A stretch of 64,000 bases of DNA from Salegentibacter holothuriorum (GTDB lineage Bacteria > Bacteroidota > Bacteroidia > Flavobacteriales > Flavobacteriaceae), in contig NZ_FUYY01000007.1 of NCBI RefSeq assembly GCF_900168045.1, forward strand, positions 98,272 to 162,271, written 5' to 3'. Both the position numbers and the translations under genes were made by a program. The notes under the pieces are model-generated. The model ran no database searches. It was given only the letters and a program-made list of their open reading frames with translations, and was not told where the DNA came from. This document shows, one piece after another, positions 8,407 through 18,419 of the stretch. How positions within the stretch are numbered: position 1 is the first letter of the stretch; each line of letters begins with the position of its first letter.

Positions 8407-10026
8407 TTAATTCATAATAGTGAATTCGCTACGTCTGTTTTTCGCATATTGTTCAACAGTACATCCTGTAGGCTGCGTACAGTCGTTAAGTGGCATGCTT
8501 TCTCCATAACCTTTAGAAGTTAATCTACTGCGGTCTATACCGTTTTCAACTAAGTATTCTAAAGTAGAAGCTGCACGTCTCTCAGAAAGTGCCATATTAT
8601 ATTTATCTGAACCTCTTGCATCAGCATGGGAACCAATTTCGATCTTAAGTTCAGGGTACTTGTTCATAATATTTACAACCTTATCTAGGGTTGGTTTAGA
8701 CTCTTCTTTAATAATTGATTTGTCAAAAGCGAAGTAAATGTTTCCAACGTCTCTTAATTGCTGTCTACCTGTTTCAAGATTTGTTTCTCTATCATCAAAA
8801 TCAACAACCGGAGGAACATAATCTTCTCTGGCAAATACATAAAGGTTATCTGAACCTCTTCGATTTGAAGCAAGGTATCCTTTTTCGTTCTCTTCATCTA
8901 TAACAAAGGCGAAATCATCGTGACCACTGTTTACGGTGTTACCAAGATTTTGAGCTTCAGAGAAATCTCCTTCAGTTCTAAAAACGTCTAAGTTACCAAA
9001 TCCCTGGTGTCCATCTGACGCGAAGTAAAGTACTCCTTCTTCGCTAATGTAAGGGAATTGCTCACGGTGCGGAGTGTTAATTCCAGTACCAAGATTTTCT
9101 GGTTCACCATAAGTCCCATCTTCATTCACATCTACAACATAGATATCAAAAGAGCCTTCAGAACCGGGCATATCGCTAGCGAAATAAAGTTTGCTGCCAT
9201 CTGCACTTAGGCTTGGGTGTTCAGTAGAGAATTCGTCACTTGTAAAAGGAAGCGCTTCAATATTGCTCCATTCACCATCTACCATTTCTGCACGGAAGAT
9301 TTTAATATGGGCAACTCTAACTCCTTCTTCGTTCTTCACTCTTTTTTCGCTGTTACGATCAAAGTACATTACCTGTCCATCCTGGCTAAAAGTTGCAGAA
9401 CTCTCATGTTCATCGGTATTAATTTTATCTGAAAATAACACGATATCACTAAGTTCACCATCTTCAGACATTTCAGCCGTATAAAGATCTAATGTTGGTT
9501 TTTTGTTCCAAGGATAAACCGGGCGCTCTTGATTTCTAGTGGAAGCGAAAGCGATTCGGTCTCCGTAAAAAGCAATACCAAAATCTGCTGAAGCACTATT
9601 GCTCATAATTTGCTCAGTAGTATAAACGTGAGGTGCAACCGTATCTAGATTACGTGAAAAATCCTCAAAATCTATATCTTCACCAGTATAAGCACTCATG
9701 TACTCATTAGCTTCATCCTGGTTTCCTATAGCGCGTAAAGAATGTGCAAAGCGAAATTGATATTCGGGAGCTGTGATCTCTTCGTGTCTAAGGAAAAGCG
9801 TGCGGTAAACTTCTGCAGCATTTTCCATTTGGTTTGTGTAGAAGTATGCGTCTCCAAGGTTTTGTAAAACCTGTTGATTCTTGTCTACAACTTGTTCATA
9901 AGCTTCTGCAGCATCAATGTAAGCTCTTTGAGCAAACATTTTATCTGCTTTCTTTATTTCGGCATTTTGCGCAAAAGCAGCTATACCTATAAAAAGAATA
10001 AAAAATGTACTATATAAATTTTTCAT
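8407..10026 (-). CDS. OmpA family protein with PD40 propeller (gliding/T9SS locus)
   Basis: A 539-residue outer-membrane-associated protein. After a signal peptide ending near FAQN, a short TPR-like helical region (residues about 25-90, AYEQVVDKNQQVLQNLGDAY) leads to a set of PD40/WD-like beta repeats (FSQDGQVMYFDRN, LSADGSKLYFASDMPG, SEEGVLYFASDGHQG). A C-terminal OmpA peptidoglycan-binding domain follows (IYFAFDKSII, SHADARGSDKYN, NRRSEFTI). It is the third gene of the adhesin-PorP-OmpA operon, 12 bp after the PorP gene. The OmpA domain likely ties the outer-membrane complex to peptidoglycan. Confidence 0.88.
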   Translation of the reverse strand: MKNLYSTFFILFIGIAAFAQNAEIKKADKMFAQRAYIDAAEAYEQVVDKNQQVLQNLGDAYFYTNQMENAAEVYRTLFLRHEEITAPEYQFRFAHSLRAIGNQDEANEYMSAYTGEDIDFEDFSRNLDTVAPHVYTTEQIMSNSASADFGIAFYGDRIAFASTRNQERPVYPWNKKPTLDLYTAEMSEDGELSDIVLFSDKINTDEHESSATFSQDGQVMYFDRNSEKRVKNEEGVRVAHIKIFRAEMVDGEWSNIEALPFTSDEFSTEHPSLSADGSKLYFASDMPGSEGSFDIYVVDVNEDGTYGEPENLGTGINTPHREQFPYISEEGVLYFASDGHQGFGNLDVFRTEGDFSEAQNLGNTVNSGHDDFAFVIDEENEKGYLASNRRGSDNLYVFAREDYVPPVVDFDDRETNLETGRQQLRDVGNIYFAFDKSIIKEESKPTLDKVVNIMNKYPELKIEIGSHADARGSDKYNMALSERRAASTLEYLVENGIDRSRLTSKGYGESMPLNDCTQPTGCTVEQYAKNRRSEFTIMN

Positions 10027-10038
10027 ATTATTCAGTTT

Positions 10039-10980
10039 TTAGAAGAATCTAGGTGATTTGTCATATCCTTTAGTAAGGCCAAAAAGGTCAAGATCAAATA
10101 ATAACATTACTTCGTGAGTACCACCTAAGTCATAGTTGGCAAAGTCTGAAGTAAAATGATCATAAGCATACCCTACACGTAGTGATGGGGTAATCTTGAA
10201 GTTTACAAGCCCGGTGATGGTTTCGCTGAATCTGTAACCAATACCGGCTTCTAACCTATCGTATAACAAAACATTGGCGGTAACATCTACTGCCAATGGA
10301 GCACCTTGAACACCTCTTGCCATAAAAGCAGGCTTCAATTTAAGATCTGGATTAAGTTGAAAAACGTATCCACCGGTTAAATAGTAGTGGATTGCCTCTT
10401 CGCCTAATGCTGCAATCTCTTGTTCGTTTTCAATGTATTTTGAAGTAAACAAGTTAGGAGCCGAAGCACCTAAATAGTAGTTGTCTCCAAACCAAAAGGC
10501 ACCTACTCCGAATACCGGAAAAACTTCGTTTACATTTTCCAAAGCCGGATCTGTAGGATCGTTTACCTGTAGACCTGAAAGGCTTGCGTCAAAAGTGGTA
10601 AGACCACCTTTTAGACCAAATGAAATTTTGCTATCTCCGCTAGTTGGAATTACGTAAGCGAAATCTGCGGTTATATTGTTCTCTTTTACAATACCACCTA
10701 TCTCATCGTGAACTACGGTTAATCCAAGTTCTACCCTTTCACTAATTGGAGTGTGGGCAAAGAAGTTGGCGGTGCTTGGAGCACCGTCAACATTTTGCCA
10801 TTGAGATCTGTAAATACCCCCCAGGTTAAGCATACCAGGATCATCGGTAGCGTAAGCTGGGTTTATGACACTCATATTATACATATACTGAGTGAACAGC
10901 GGGTCTTGCTGGGCCATACCTTTAATTGAGAAAAGGATAATGCCTGCGAATATTAAATATTTTGTGATTATTTTTTTCAT
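10039..10980 (-). CDS. PorP/SprF family type IX secretion outer membrane protein
   Basis: A 313-residue beta-barrel protein of the PorP/SprF family. The signal peptide is followed directly by the family signature QQDPLFTQYMYNMSVINPAYA. It ends as a barrel, with alternating aromatic strands such as SLRVGYAYDHFTSDFA. In Flavobacterium johnsoniae, SprF is needed to place the gliding adhesin SprB on the surface through the T9SS. Here the gene directly follows a large type B sorting-domain adhesin, so this is very likely its dedicated partner. Confidence 0.92.
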   Translation of the reverse strand: MKKIITKYLIFAGIILFSIKGMAQQDPLFTQYMYNMSVINPAYATDDPGMLNLGGIYRSQWQNVDGAPSTANFFAHTPISERVELGLTVVHDEIGGIVKENNITADFAYVIPTSGDSKISFGLKGGLTTFDASLSGLQVNDPTDPALENVNEVFPVFGVGAFWFGDNYYLGASAPNLFTSKYIENEQEIAALGEEAIHYYLTGGYVFQLNPDLKLKPAFMARGVQGAPLAVDVTANVLLYDRLEAGIGYRFSETITGLVNFKITPSLRVGYAYDHFTSDFANYDLGGTHEVMLLFDLDLFGLTKGYDKSPRFF

Positions 10981-11006
10981 TTCTTTCTAATGTTTATCCT
11001 TTTATA

Positions 11007-14000
11007 TTATCTGTTTAAGTATACTTTACCCTGACGTGGCTTTGTGCTACCGTCGTTAAAGTCTACCACATAGAAATATACACCTACAGGTAGTACATCG
11101 TCTCCAAGGTTACCCGATTGGTTAGAAGTTCCATCCCATTCTGGAGTGGAAGCATTGCCTTTATAAACGGCATTACCCCATCTGTTAAAGATTGTGATGT
11201 TGAAATTAGGATATTCCCTTTCAAGCTTTTCAACAACAAAAATGTCGTTTTTACCGTCGTCGTTTGGTGTAATCGCTTCTGGGAATAGTAATTCACAGTC
11301 TTCTAAACTAACTGTAACAGATAATCTTTCTGAACTTTCACAACCGTTATCTGAAATTAAGGTAGCGTAATAAGTAGTGCCATCAGTTAGCATAGCATTA
11401 TTGCTTAGGGCAGTCATACTGTCTACTGACTCATACCAGGTTATTGTACCGGTTTCGTTGATCTCGGCAGAAAGGTCTGAAAGTGTAGGATTGTCAAATG
11501 CACATAGTTCATAATCTGAACTAATAGTTGGTGCTGGAGAATCTACAATATTTACAGTAAGTACTGCAGCTTCAGATTCACATCCATTATCGGCAGATTG
11601 AGTTACATAGTAATCTCCGTTTACCAATAGGTCTTCATCGCTTACCATCATACTTAGGGCGGCGTCAGAATACCAGGTTAAGTTAGTTCCATCGGCAACT
11701 AATAAATCGGCAGTTGGAGCATCAATGGCACAGAAGGCCAGTGCTGTTCCAGTAGTTGGAGCTGCTGGGGCATCACCAAGCGTGATAGTGATTGTAGAGA
11801 CATCGTCTCCGCCACAATCGTCTCCCTGGGCCTCAACAGTATATGTTACTTCGTAAGTTCCCGCATCAAAGGCAGAAGGATCCATAGTGCCGTTTGTAAT
11901 AACTTCACCATTTAAAGTGAACTCGCCATCCATGTCTGCTTCTGCAGAAAGTAGAGAATAAAGGTCTTGTGTCTCATCGTTAGTACAAAGACTAACTGCC
12001 AGGTTTTCACCAGCGTCTGCACCCTGAAGTACTTCTACTGTGAAAGTAGTACTGGCTTCGCCTTCAACGCAAGGAACATCTTCATTTACTGTATAAGTTA
12101 CTTCGTAGCTTCCAGCACCCATCATAGATGGACTAAAAACTCCGTTTTCGTAACCTTCAAAAGTACCATCTTGGTTTCCAGATGTAATTAGGCTATAAAG
12201 GTTCAAATCGTCGTCGCTTGAACAAAGAGTTTGGTCTACTATTTCACCAACTTCGGCGTCAATGGCGTCAGTAACTTCTACCGAAAGTTCTACAGAGTCT
12301 GAACAGGATCCGCTACCAAGAGTATAAGTAGTACTAAACGTTCCAATTGGGTTATTCAAATATTGCTGTCTTATTTGTTCCATACTTGGTTCAAATGTTC
12401 CATTTCGTGACACACCGTTTTCAAGAAGGCTTACAAAATAACTGCGAACAGCTCCAACAGTTGGATTTTCCTGTACTTCTGTTACACAAATTGTAGTGTT
12501 GTTGTCTGCACCTGCATTAGGATTCTCTGAAACAACTATGGTAAATGAACTTGAGTCCTCTCCAATAATACAGTCATCGTCTTCTTCAGTTACGGTGTAA
12601 GTGATTGTATACCCGTCTAAATTCTCGCCTATTGAAGGGGCAAACATATTATTTTCTACTCCTTCACCGGTAAAAGTACCACCAGGTTGAGCGCCTGAAT
12701 CTTCCAGGTAATCTGTTAAACTTATCATTCCTTGAGTAGTACAAGCAAATTGATCTTCAATATCTCCTGCGTTTGCCGGGCCTGCTTCCTGAATGCTTAT
12801 TTCGAAACTTACAGAATCTGAAGATCCTTCGATAACACAGTCAGCCGAATCATCTACTGAATATGTGATTATATAAGTTTCACCTGGAGTAGCCAGTGTT
12901 GGATCAAAATTTCCTTCATCATTCAATACAGTTACATCATTAGAAGTAAATTCCCCACCCGTAGAAGCATTTGTATCTAGATTTTCCAAATCTTCAAATA
13001 CAATCACATCTGTGGCGCTACAGGCAAGATCAATGTTAGAAAAATCTCCAGCATTAGCTGCAGTCAATTCGCTAATAGTAATGTTTATGTCAACACTTTG
13101 GCAGTTAACCGTATAAGTGGTATTAAGATCGCCTAAGCCATTCTGATTCAAAAGTTGTTCTCTTATTTCATTTACTCCTGGTTCAAAAGTACCATTTAAG
13201 TCCATGCTATAAGGTTTCTGCGCTACTTGTGCTAATAAAAACTCTGATATTTCACCGTTTGTTGGGTTATCTACAACTTCATCTTCACAAAGGTCCACAA
13301 AAATTGGGTCTAGAATTTCTGCATCCTCACTAAGGGTAATTTCAAAACTGGTAGAACTTGAAGTCCCAGCTACAGTACAGAGGCTAGAACCATCTACTGA
13401 ATATGTGATTGTATAAGTTTCATCTGGAGTAGCTAGAGAAGGGTCAAAATTTCCTTCATCGTTTATTACGGTAGCATCGTTAGAAGTAAATTCTCCGCCA
13501 GTAGTGGCATTAGAATCCAGGTTTTCTAACTCATCAAATACAATAATATCTGCGGCATTACAAGTAAGATTGATATCTTCAAAGCTTCCGGCGTTTGCTT
13601 CGGTTTCATCCAATATTGTAATGTTAAAGCTTGCTTGGTCTGACCCACAAGGACTGTCATTATCTCCAACGGTATAAGTCCCAGCCAGGGTTAAAGAAGG
13701 AGCTCTATTATTATCTTGATAGTAGGCCAATAAGGTAAGACCTAATTGTGTTGCGCTTGGCTCAAAAGTTCCCGATGTGTCACCTTCCCAATCAAATCTT
13801 TCAAAAAGGTTGGTTAATGTTGCTTCCGGATTTTGCGGATCAAAATTATTGGCAATTTCTTCAACCTCTGTAATGCATAGAGATGCTTCAACATCATCAC
13901 CTGCATTAGCTTCAGTAGTAACTGTGATTTCAAAAGTGGTTGAGCTCGAGGTGCCCTCTATAGTACAGAAAGCAGAGTCATCTACCGAATAGGTAATGGT

Positions 14001-15827
14001 ATATGTTTCTCCCGGTGTAGCCAGTGTTGGATCAAAATTTCCTTCATCGTTCAATACACTTACATCGCTGGATGTAAATTCTCCATCTGTATTTGCATTT
14101 CCGTCCAAATTAGAAAGATCTTCAAAAATGATCACCTCAGTAGCACTACATGAAACCTGGATATCGTTAAAGCTGCCAGCATTGGCCGAAGTTAATTCAC
14201 TTACAGTTATATCTATATCCACAGTTGTTTCTCCACAATCTGTATTTACAGTATATTGGGTAGGGTAATTGCCCAGTCCATTTTGGTTTTGAAATTGTTG
14301 AAGAATTTCTGATGGTGTAGGGTTGAAACTTCCTCCACTAGGCAAGTTGGTATTTAGGCTAATTAAGTTATTTAAATAGGAAGTCACTCCAAAAACATCT
14401 GGATTATCCTGAACTTCACTTTCACATAAATTAACCACTATAGGCTTAACTTGTAAATTATCATCAGTTACAGTAAGGTTAAAAGAAGTAGATTCATTCC
14501 CTTCCAGGCATTCTCCAGAATTCTCATCTACTGTATAGGTAATAGTATATTCTCCAGGGCCCTGTGTAACATCAAAAATATTATTTTCTACTCCCAATCC
14601 AGAAAATGTACCACCGGTAGTTGCCGTGTCATCTATATTTTCAAGAGTATTTAAATCGAAAAAGTCTTCTGTTGAACAGGCAAGGGAGAAATTATTAAAT
14701 TCACCAGGATTAACCTGCTCAGTATCGATAATGGTTACTGAAGCTTCAATCGCTTCACATCCTTCGTCCAGGGTATAGGTGGTAGCAAACGGAGCTGCAA
14801 AAGGATCATTTTGATATTGCGTAACTAAATCGGCTAATGCTGGTTCAAAAGTTCCTTCTCCGGGATTTCCCATTAAGCTTAAGTAAAAGCTTCTAAAACC
14901 TTCAATGGTGGGATTGTTGATGGCAGAAATACAAACGGTGGCACTCACTGTGTCAACAATTTGTGGAGCTTCTAAGCTTACTGTAACCTCAGCTCTATCT
15001 GAACTTTCACATGGTTCTTCAGGGATTCCTTCGTTATTAATAATTTGACTTGCATAATAAGTTGCGCCATTAACTAGCTCTTCTGAAGAATCTAATCTTG
15101 TGATTGAGTTATCAGCAGAATACCAAAAAATTGCCTGTGTATTCTCACTTGTACCGCTAGCTTCTAAATCGGCTATGGTAGCTCCTTCACAAAATTCTTG
15201 TGTTAAATCTGCTGTTGGGGCAATTGCAGGATCTGGGCTGTACCTTACTGCTGTTCTATAAGAGAAATTACATGTTCCACTGGTGTTTTGCCCTATAAAA
15301 TAAGTTTCCCCAGCTTCAAGATCATCTGAAGGATCAGCAGTATTAGTGCCAGTACGTGTTGTAAAAGCGATTAAGTCTGCAGAATTTTCAACAAATCCTC
15401 GCAAAAGATCGGAAACCGGTCTCGTTTCTGATTCAGATGAAAGACATGGTGAATAGATATTTCCGTAATTTGAAGTTGGAGCGGGAGTTGTATCCTCAAA
15501 ATTTACTGTTATTTCTACCCTGTCTGAACAGCTGGAGTCTGAACTTGCAGCGAAATAATCTTCTCCATCAACTAAATATTCACTCGAACTCAAAGGATTA
15601 GTGGAGTCCGCTTCATTAAAAAAAACAATATCACCATTAGTGGTACTCGCTCCACTGGCGGCTTCTAAATCAGCAATTGTGCTTTCTAAGTAACATAGAT
15701 TGGAAGGAGCTGTGTCTGCCACTGAGACGCAACTCGTCTGCCCAAATGAAGGCAAGGTTCCAATTAACAATACAAAGGCGAAAAGGAACCAATTTGTTCC
15801 CTTCCTCCCAAAAGTAAAATTTTGCAT
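11007..15827 (-). CDS. SprB-like giant cell-surface adhesin with T9SS type B sorting domain
   Basis: A 1606-residue secreted repeat protein. A signal peptide (WFLFAFVLLIGTLPSFGQ) is followed by Ig-like and SprB-type repeats. These alternate between a module starting ANAGSFNDI or similar and ending in TITYSVDD...C, and another starting VNLCESEV-like and containing GTFEP, TTYTV. Near residues 1380-1500 are three Ig-like segments with TWYSDA or TWYESV and YYVTQ. The last ~95 residues are the gliding-motility C-terminal domain (FPEAITPNDDGKNDIFVVE, FNRWGNAVYKG, GVYFYVVDF), the type B signal for the T9SS. Paired cysteines in the repeats suggest disulfides. It is the first gene of the operon with PorP/SprF and OmpA; role in adhesion or gliding is inferred. 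Confidence 0.92.
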   Translation of the reverse strand: MQNFTFGRKGTNWFLFAFVLLIGTLPSFGQTSCVSVADTAPSNLCYLESTIADLEAASGASTTNGDIVFFNEADSTNPLSSSEYLVDGEDYFAASSDSSCSDRVEITVNFEDTTPAPTSNYGNIYSPCLSSESETRPVSDLLRGFVENSADLIAFTTRTGTNTADPSDDLEAGETYFIGQNTSGTCNFSYRTAVRYSPDPAIAPTADLTQEFCEGATIADLEASGTSENTQAIFWYSADNSITRLDSSEELVNGATYYASQIINNEGIPEEPCESSDRAEVTVSLEAPQIVDTVSATVCISAINNPTIEGFRSFYLSLMGNPGEGTFEPALADLVTQYQNDPFAAPFATTYTLDEGCEAIEASVTIIDTEQVNPGEFNNFSLACSTEDFFDLNTLENIDDTATTGGTFSGLGVENNIFDVTQGPGEYTITYTVDENSGECLEGNESTSFNLTVTDDNLQVKPIVVNLCESEVQDNPDVFGVTSYLNNLISLNTNLPSGGSFNPTPSEILQQFQNQNGLGNYPTQYTVNTDCGETTVDIDITVSELTSANAGSFNDIQVSCSATEVIIFEDLSNLDGNANTDGEFTSSDVSVLNDEGNFDPTLATPGETYTITYSVDDSAFCTIEGTSSSTTFEITVTTEANAGDDVEASLCITEVEEIANNFDPQNPEATLTNLFERFDWEGDTSGTFEPSATQLGLTLLAYYQDNNRAPSLTLAGTYTVGDNDSPCGSDQASFNITILDETEANAGSFEDINLTCNAADIIVFDELENLDSNATTGGEFTSNDATVINDEGNFDPSLATPDETYTITYSVDGSSLCTVAGTSSSTSFEITLSEDAEILDPIFVDLCEDEVVDNPTNGEISEFLLAQVAQKPYSMDLNGTFEPGVNEIREQLLNQNGLGDLNTTYTVNCQSVDINITISELTAANAGDFSNIDLACSATDVIVFEDLENLDTNASTGGEFTSNDVTVLNDEGNFDPTLATPGETYIITYSVDDSADCVIEGSSDSVSFEISIQEAGPANAGDIEDQFACTTQGMISLTDYLEDSGAQPGGTFTGEGVENNMFAPSIGENLDGYTITYTVTEEDDDCIIGEDSSSFTIVVSENPNAGADNNTTICVTEVQENPTVGAVRSYFVSLLENGVSRNGTFEPSMEQIRQQYLNNPIGTFSTTYTLGSGSCSDSVELSVEVTDAIDAEVGEIVDQTLCSSDDDLNLYSLITSGNQDGTFEGYENGVFSPSMMGAGSYEVTYTVNEDVPCVEGEASTTFTVEVLQGADAGENLAVSLCTNDETQDLYSLLSAEADMDGEFTLNGEVITNGTMDPSAFDAGTYEVTYTVEAQGDDCGGDDVSTITITLGDAPAAPTTGTALAFCAIDAPTADLLVADGTNLTWYSDAALSMMVSDEDLLVNGDYYVTQSADNGCESEAAVLTVNIVDSPAPTISSDYELCAFDNPTLSDLSAEINETGTITWYESVDSMTALSNNAMLTDGTTYYATLISDNGCESSERLSVTVSLEDCELLFPEAITPNDDGKNDIFVVEKLEREYPNFNITIFNRWGNAVYKGNASTPEWDGTSNQSGNLGDDVLPVGVYFYVVDFNDGSTKPRQGKVYLNR
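12851..14159. repeat. Three long DNA repeats inside the adhesin gene
   Basis: Near-identical tracts of about 180 bp begin at 12851, 13391 and 13979 (offsets 540 and 588 bp, both whole codon numbers). Each encodes a module with GNFDP-L-ATP-ETY-ITYSVD. More divergent copies occur on both sides. The close DNA identity implies recent internal duplication or ongoing gene conversion. Confidence 0.8.
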
Positions 15828-16031
15828 AGGCTAGGTGTTAAAATTCAATTATTAGTATTAGTTTAAAAAAATTAGCAGCACAAATATTAAAATAATTTTT
15901 AACATTGTAAGTTAAATTAGTAATCAGTTTAACAATTTTTATCATTCATGGCCGGCTTATTGCTTATTTGATAAAATCTGTATGAGTTTTTATCTGCTAA
16001 ACCACATTAAATTTATGAAAAAATTAATAAT

Positions 16032-16910
16032 ATGACCCGATATATAGTGACTTTTCTGCTTTTCGTCCTGTGTTTTTTACCTTCAGTCGAAGCTCAGACC
16101 AAAATTGAAGTTGGGGAAAATTTCCTCAATCAGCATCAAATAAAAAGGGCGAAAAATGTTTTTGAGGAGCTTTCAAATAACAAAAAAGCCATAGAATACC
16201 TTGGGGATATTGCCAGCTTTGAAAAAAGATGGGATGATGCCATTAAGTATTATGAAGAGCTGGTGGAAAATGATCCTGATTCGGCGGTTTATAATTTTAA
16301 ACTTGGAGGGGCGCTTGGAATGAAAGCTATGGAGGCTTCTAAATTTAAAGCAGCACTTATGGTTGGTGATATTAAAACCTATCTAAATAAAACTGCAGAG
16401 TTAGATAAGAACCATTCTGAAGTTCGGCGAGCATTGGTGGAACTATATATGCAATTGCCGTCTTTTATTGGCGGAGATGAGGAGATAGCTCAACAATATG
16501 TAAATGAGCTTAAATCCATCAATAAAGTAGATGCTTATTTAGCTCAGGCATATATAAATAAAGCTAAGGATGAACAGGATGAGATGCAAGAAGCTGTGAG
16601 CTCTGCGCTTCATTATGCTCAAAATAATCCTAAACTTATAGAACGTAATTATTTAAATTATGAGCTTGGGGAGCGGGCTGCTACTTTAAAAATAATGCCT
16701 GATGCTGCTATACATTTTCTACAGAAATATACTGAAAATTATAACTATAAAGATTTAACATCTCCCGCCTGGGCGCATTACCACATAGCTAAAATGCAGG
16801 TTTTGCAAAATAATCAGGATAAGGCTTTAAATCATGTAAATAAAGCCCTTGCTGTACAATTCAATTTTCCGGAAGCAGAAAAGCTGAAACGACAAATATT
16901 AGAGATGTAA
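16032..16910 (+). CDS. Exported TPR-repeat protein of unknown function
   Basis: A 292-residue protein with a signal peptide ending SVEAQT and an almost entirely helical, TPR-like body: KRAKNVFEELSNNKKAIEYLGD, KRWDDAIKYYEELVENDPDSAVYNFKLG and, at the C terminus, NNQDKALNHVNKALAVQFNFPEAEKL. It is probably periplasmic and serves as a protein-interaction scaffold. A tiny ORF (ATG at 16015, six codons) overlaps its start as ATGA, so translation may be coupled. It lies divergent from the adhesin operon across 204 bp and 91 bp ahead of mpl. No specific function can be named. Confidence 0.75.
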   Translation: MTRYIVTFLLFVLCFLPSVEAQTKIEVGENFLNQHQIKRAKNVFEELSNNKKAIEYLGDIASFEKRWDDAIKYYEELVENDPDSAVYNFKLGGALGMKAMEASKFKAALMVGDIKTYLNKTAELDKNHSEVRRALVELYMQLPSFIGGDEEIAQQYVNELKSINKVDAYLAQAYINKAKDEQDEMQEAVSSALHYAQNNPKLIERNYLNYELGERAATLKIMPDAAIHFLQKYTENYNYKDLTSPAWAHYHIAKMQVLQNNQDKALNHVNKALAVQFNFPEAEKLKRQILEM

Positions 16911-16937
16911 GCTCAAGGCATTTTCCTATCTCTTAAC

Positions 16938-16945
16938 TATATTTG
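16938..16945 (+). promoter_or_regulatory. Probable -7 box of mpl
   Basis: TATATTTG followed by C exactly fits the Bacteroidota TAnnTTTG -7 element and lies in the spacer before mpl, 56 nt upstream of its ATG. A clear -33 TTG is not seen. Confidence 0.4.
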
Positions 16946-17001
16946 CAGGCAGTTAAAAATAGTCTGAACCGCCAATTTATTGGAATACGAAATTGAATCT
17001 C

Positions 17002-18354
17002 ATGAAACTTCACTTTATAGCAATTGGAGGCAGTGCTATGCATAGCCTTGCCCTTGCTCTTCATCAAAAAGGAAATACTATCACCGGAAGCGATGATGCG
17101 ATATACGAGCCTTCCAAATCGGCTTTAGAAATAGAAGGCCTTTTGCCTGATAGTTTTGGTTGGTTTCCAGAAAAAATAACTAAAGAACTGGATGCTGTTG
17201 TATTAGGTATGCACGCAAAAAATGATAATCCTGAGATAAAGAAAGCCAAAGAATTAGGTTTGAAAATCTATTCTTATCCGGAATATCTTTTTGAAATATC
17301 TAAAGAGAAGACTCGTGTTGTGATTGGTGGCTCCCACGGGAAAACTACCATTACTGCTATGATTATTCACGTGATGCATTATCACGGAAAAGAAATTGAT
17401 TATATGCTGGGAGCACCGGTAAGGGGAATTGAAAATACTATTCATTTAAGCGATGACACAGATTTTATGCTTATTGAAGGCGACGAATATCCGGCTTCGG
17501 CTATAGATCTTCGGCCTAAATTTCACTTATATCAACCTAATATTGCTTTGCTTAGCGGGATTGCCTGGGATCATATTAATGTGTTTCCAACTTTGGAGAA
17601 TTATGTGGAGCAGTTTGAGGTATTTATCAATTCTATAGTGAAGGGTGGAATTTTAGTATATAACGAAGAAGATAAAACCTTAAAACAGCTTGTAGAAAAT
17701 ACCGAAAATCAAATAAGAAAGCATCCATATTTTACTCCGGAATATCACGTAGAAGAAGGGGATACTATTTTAGAAACTTCAGAAGGCGATATGCCTTTAG
17801 AAATTTTTGGAAAGCATAATATGAATAATCTTGCCGGTGCCAAATGGATTTGCCAACATATGGGAATTGATGAAGATGATTTCTATGAAGCTATAATGGA
17901 GTTTGAAGGAGCGAGCCGAAGGTTGGAAAAGATTTATGAAAGTGATGCTGGGGTTGTCTTTAAAGATTTTGCACATAGCCCGTCTAAAGTAAAGGCTAGT
18001 ACTAACGCGGTAAAAGAGCAATACCCCGATAAAAAATTAATAGCCTGCTTGGAATTACACACTTTTAGCAGTCTTAGTTCGGCTTTTATTCAGCAGTATG
18101 AAAATGCGCTTAATGAAGCTGATGAAACGATAGTTTTCTATTCTCCGGAAGCAATTGCGCAAAAACAAATGAACCCTATTTCGGCGGAAGAGATAAGAAC
18201 AGCCTTTAATGAACCAAATCTTGAGGTTGTCTCTGAAACTGCTGTTTTACAGGATTTATTAGAATCTAAAGATCTAAACGATGCAGTGTTGCTTTTAATG
18301 AGTAGTGGGACCTTCGGGAACCTAAAACTGGAAAATGTAATAGCCTTGTTTTAG
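17002..18354 (+). CDS. mpl: UDP-N-acetylmuramate:L-alanyl-gamma-D-glutamyl-meso-diaminopimelate ligase Mpl
   Basis: A 450-residue Mur-ligase-family enzyme that reattaches the murein tripeptide to UDP-MurNAc during peptidoglycan recycling. The N-terminal Rossmann segment reads HFIAIGGSAMHSLALALHQKG. The ATP loop is VIGGSHGKTTITAM, and EGDEYPASAIDLRPKF plus FKDFAHSPSKVKA match the central and C-terminal Mur domains. The ATG at 17002 fits the family N terminus; an in-frame TTG three codons upstream (16993) is less likely. The MurC-like LGMHAKNDNPE form favours Mpl over MurC. Confidence 0.93.
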   Translation: MKLHFIAIGGSAMHSLALALHQKGNTITGSDDAIYEPSKSALEIEGLLPDSFGWFPEKITKELDAVVLGMHAKNDNPEIKKAKELGLKIYSYPEYLFEISKEKTRVVIGGSHGKTTITAMIIHVMHYHGKEIDYMLGAPVRGIENTIHLSDDTDFMLIEGDEYPASAIDLRPKFHLYQPNIALLSGIAWDHINVFPTLENYVEQFEVFINSIVKGGILVYNEEDKTLKQLVENTENQIRKHPYFTPEYHVEEGDTILETSEGDMPLEIFGKHNMNNLAGAKWICQHMGIDEDDFYEAIMEFEGASRRLEKIYESDAGVVFKDFAHSPSKVKASTNAVKEQYPDKKLIACLELHTFSSLSSAFIQQYENALNEADETIVFYSPEAIAQKQMNPISAEEIRTAFNEPNLEVVSETAVLQDLLESKDLNDAVLLLMSSGTFGNLKLENVIALF

Positions 18355-18419
18355 GTTAAACCCTTCATTTTAAATAGTTTTAGCAAGGATAAAGAATCAT
18401 TTTTTATCTTTATAAAACT

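Noticed and set aside
12851..14159. CRISPR-like direct repeats
   Set aside because: The repeats are about 180 bp, in coding frame and without unique spacers of constant size. They are adhesin modules.
16993..17001. TTG start for Mpl
   Set aside because: Would add three residues (MNL) not needed. The ATG at 17002 gives the expected MKLHFIAIGGS start.
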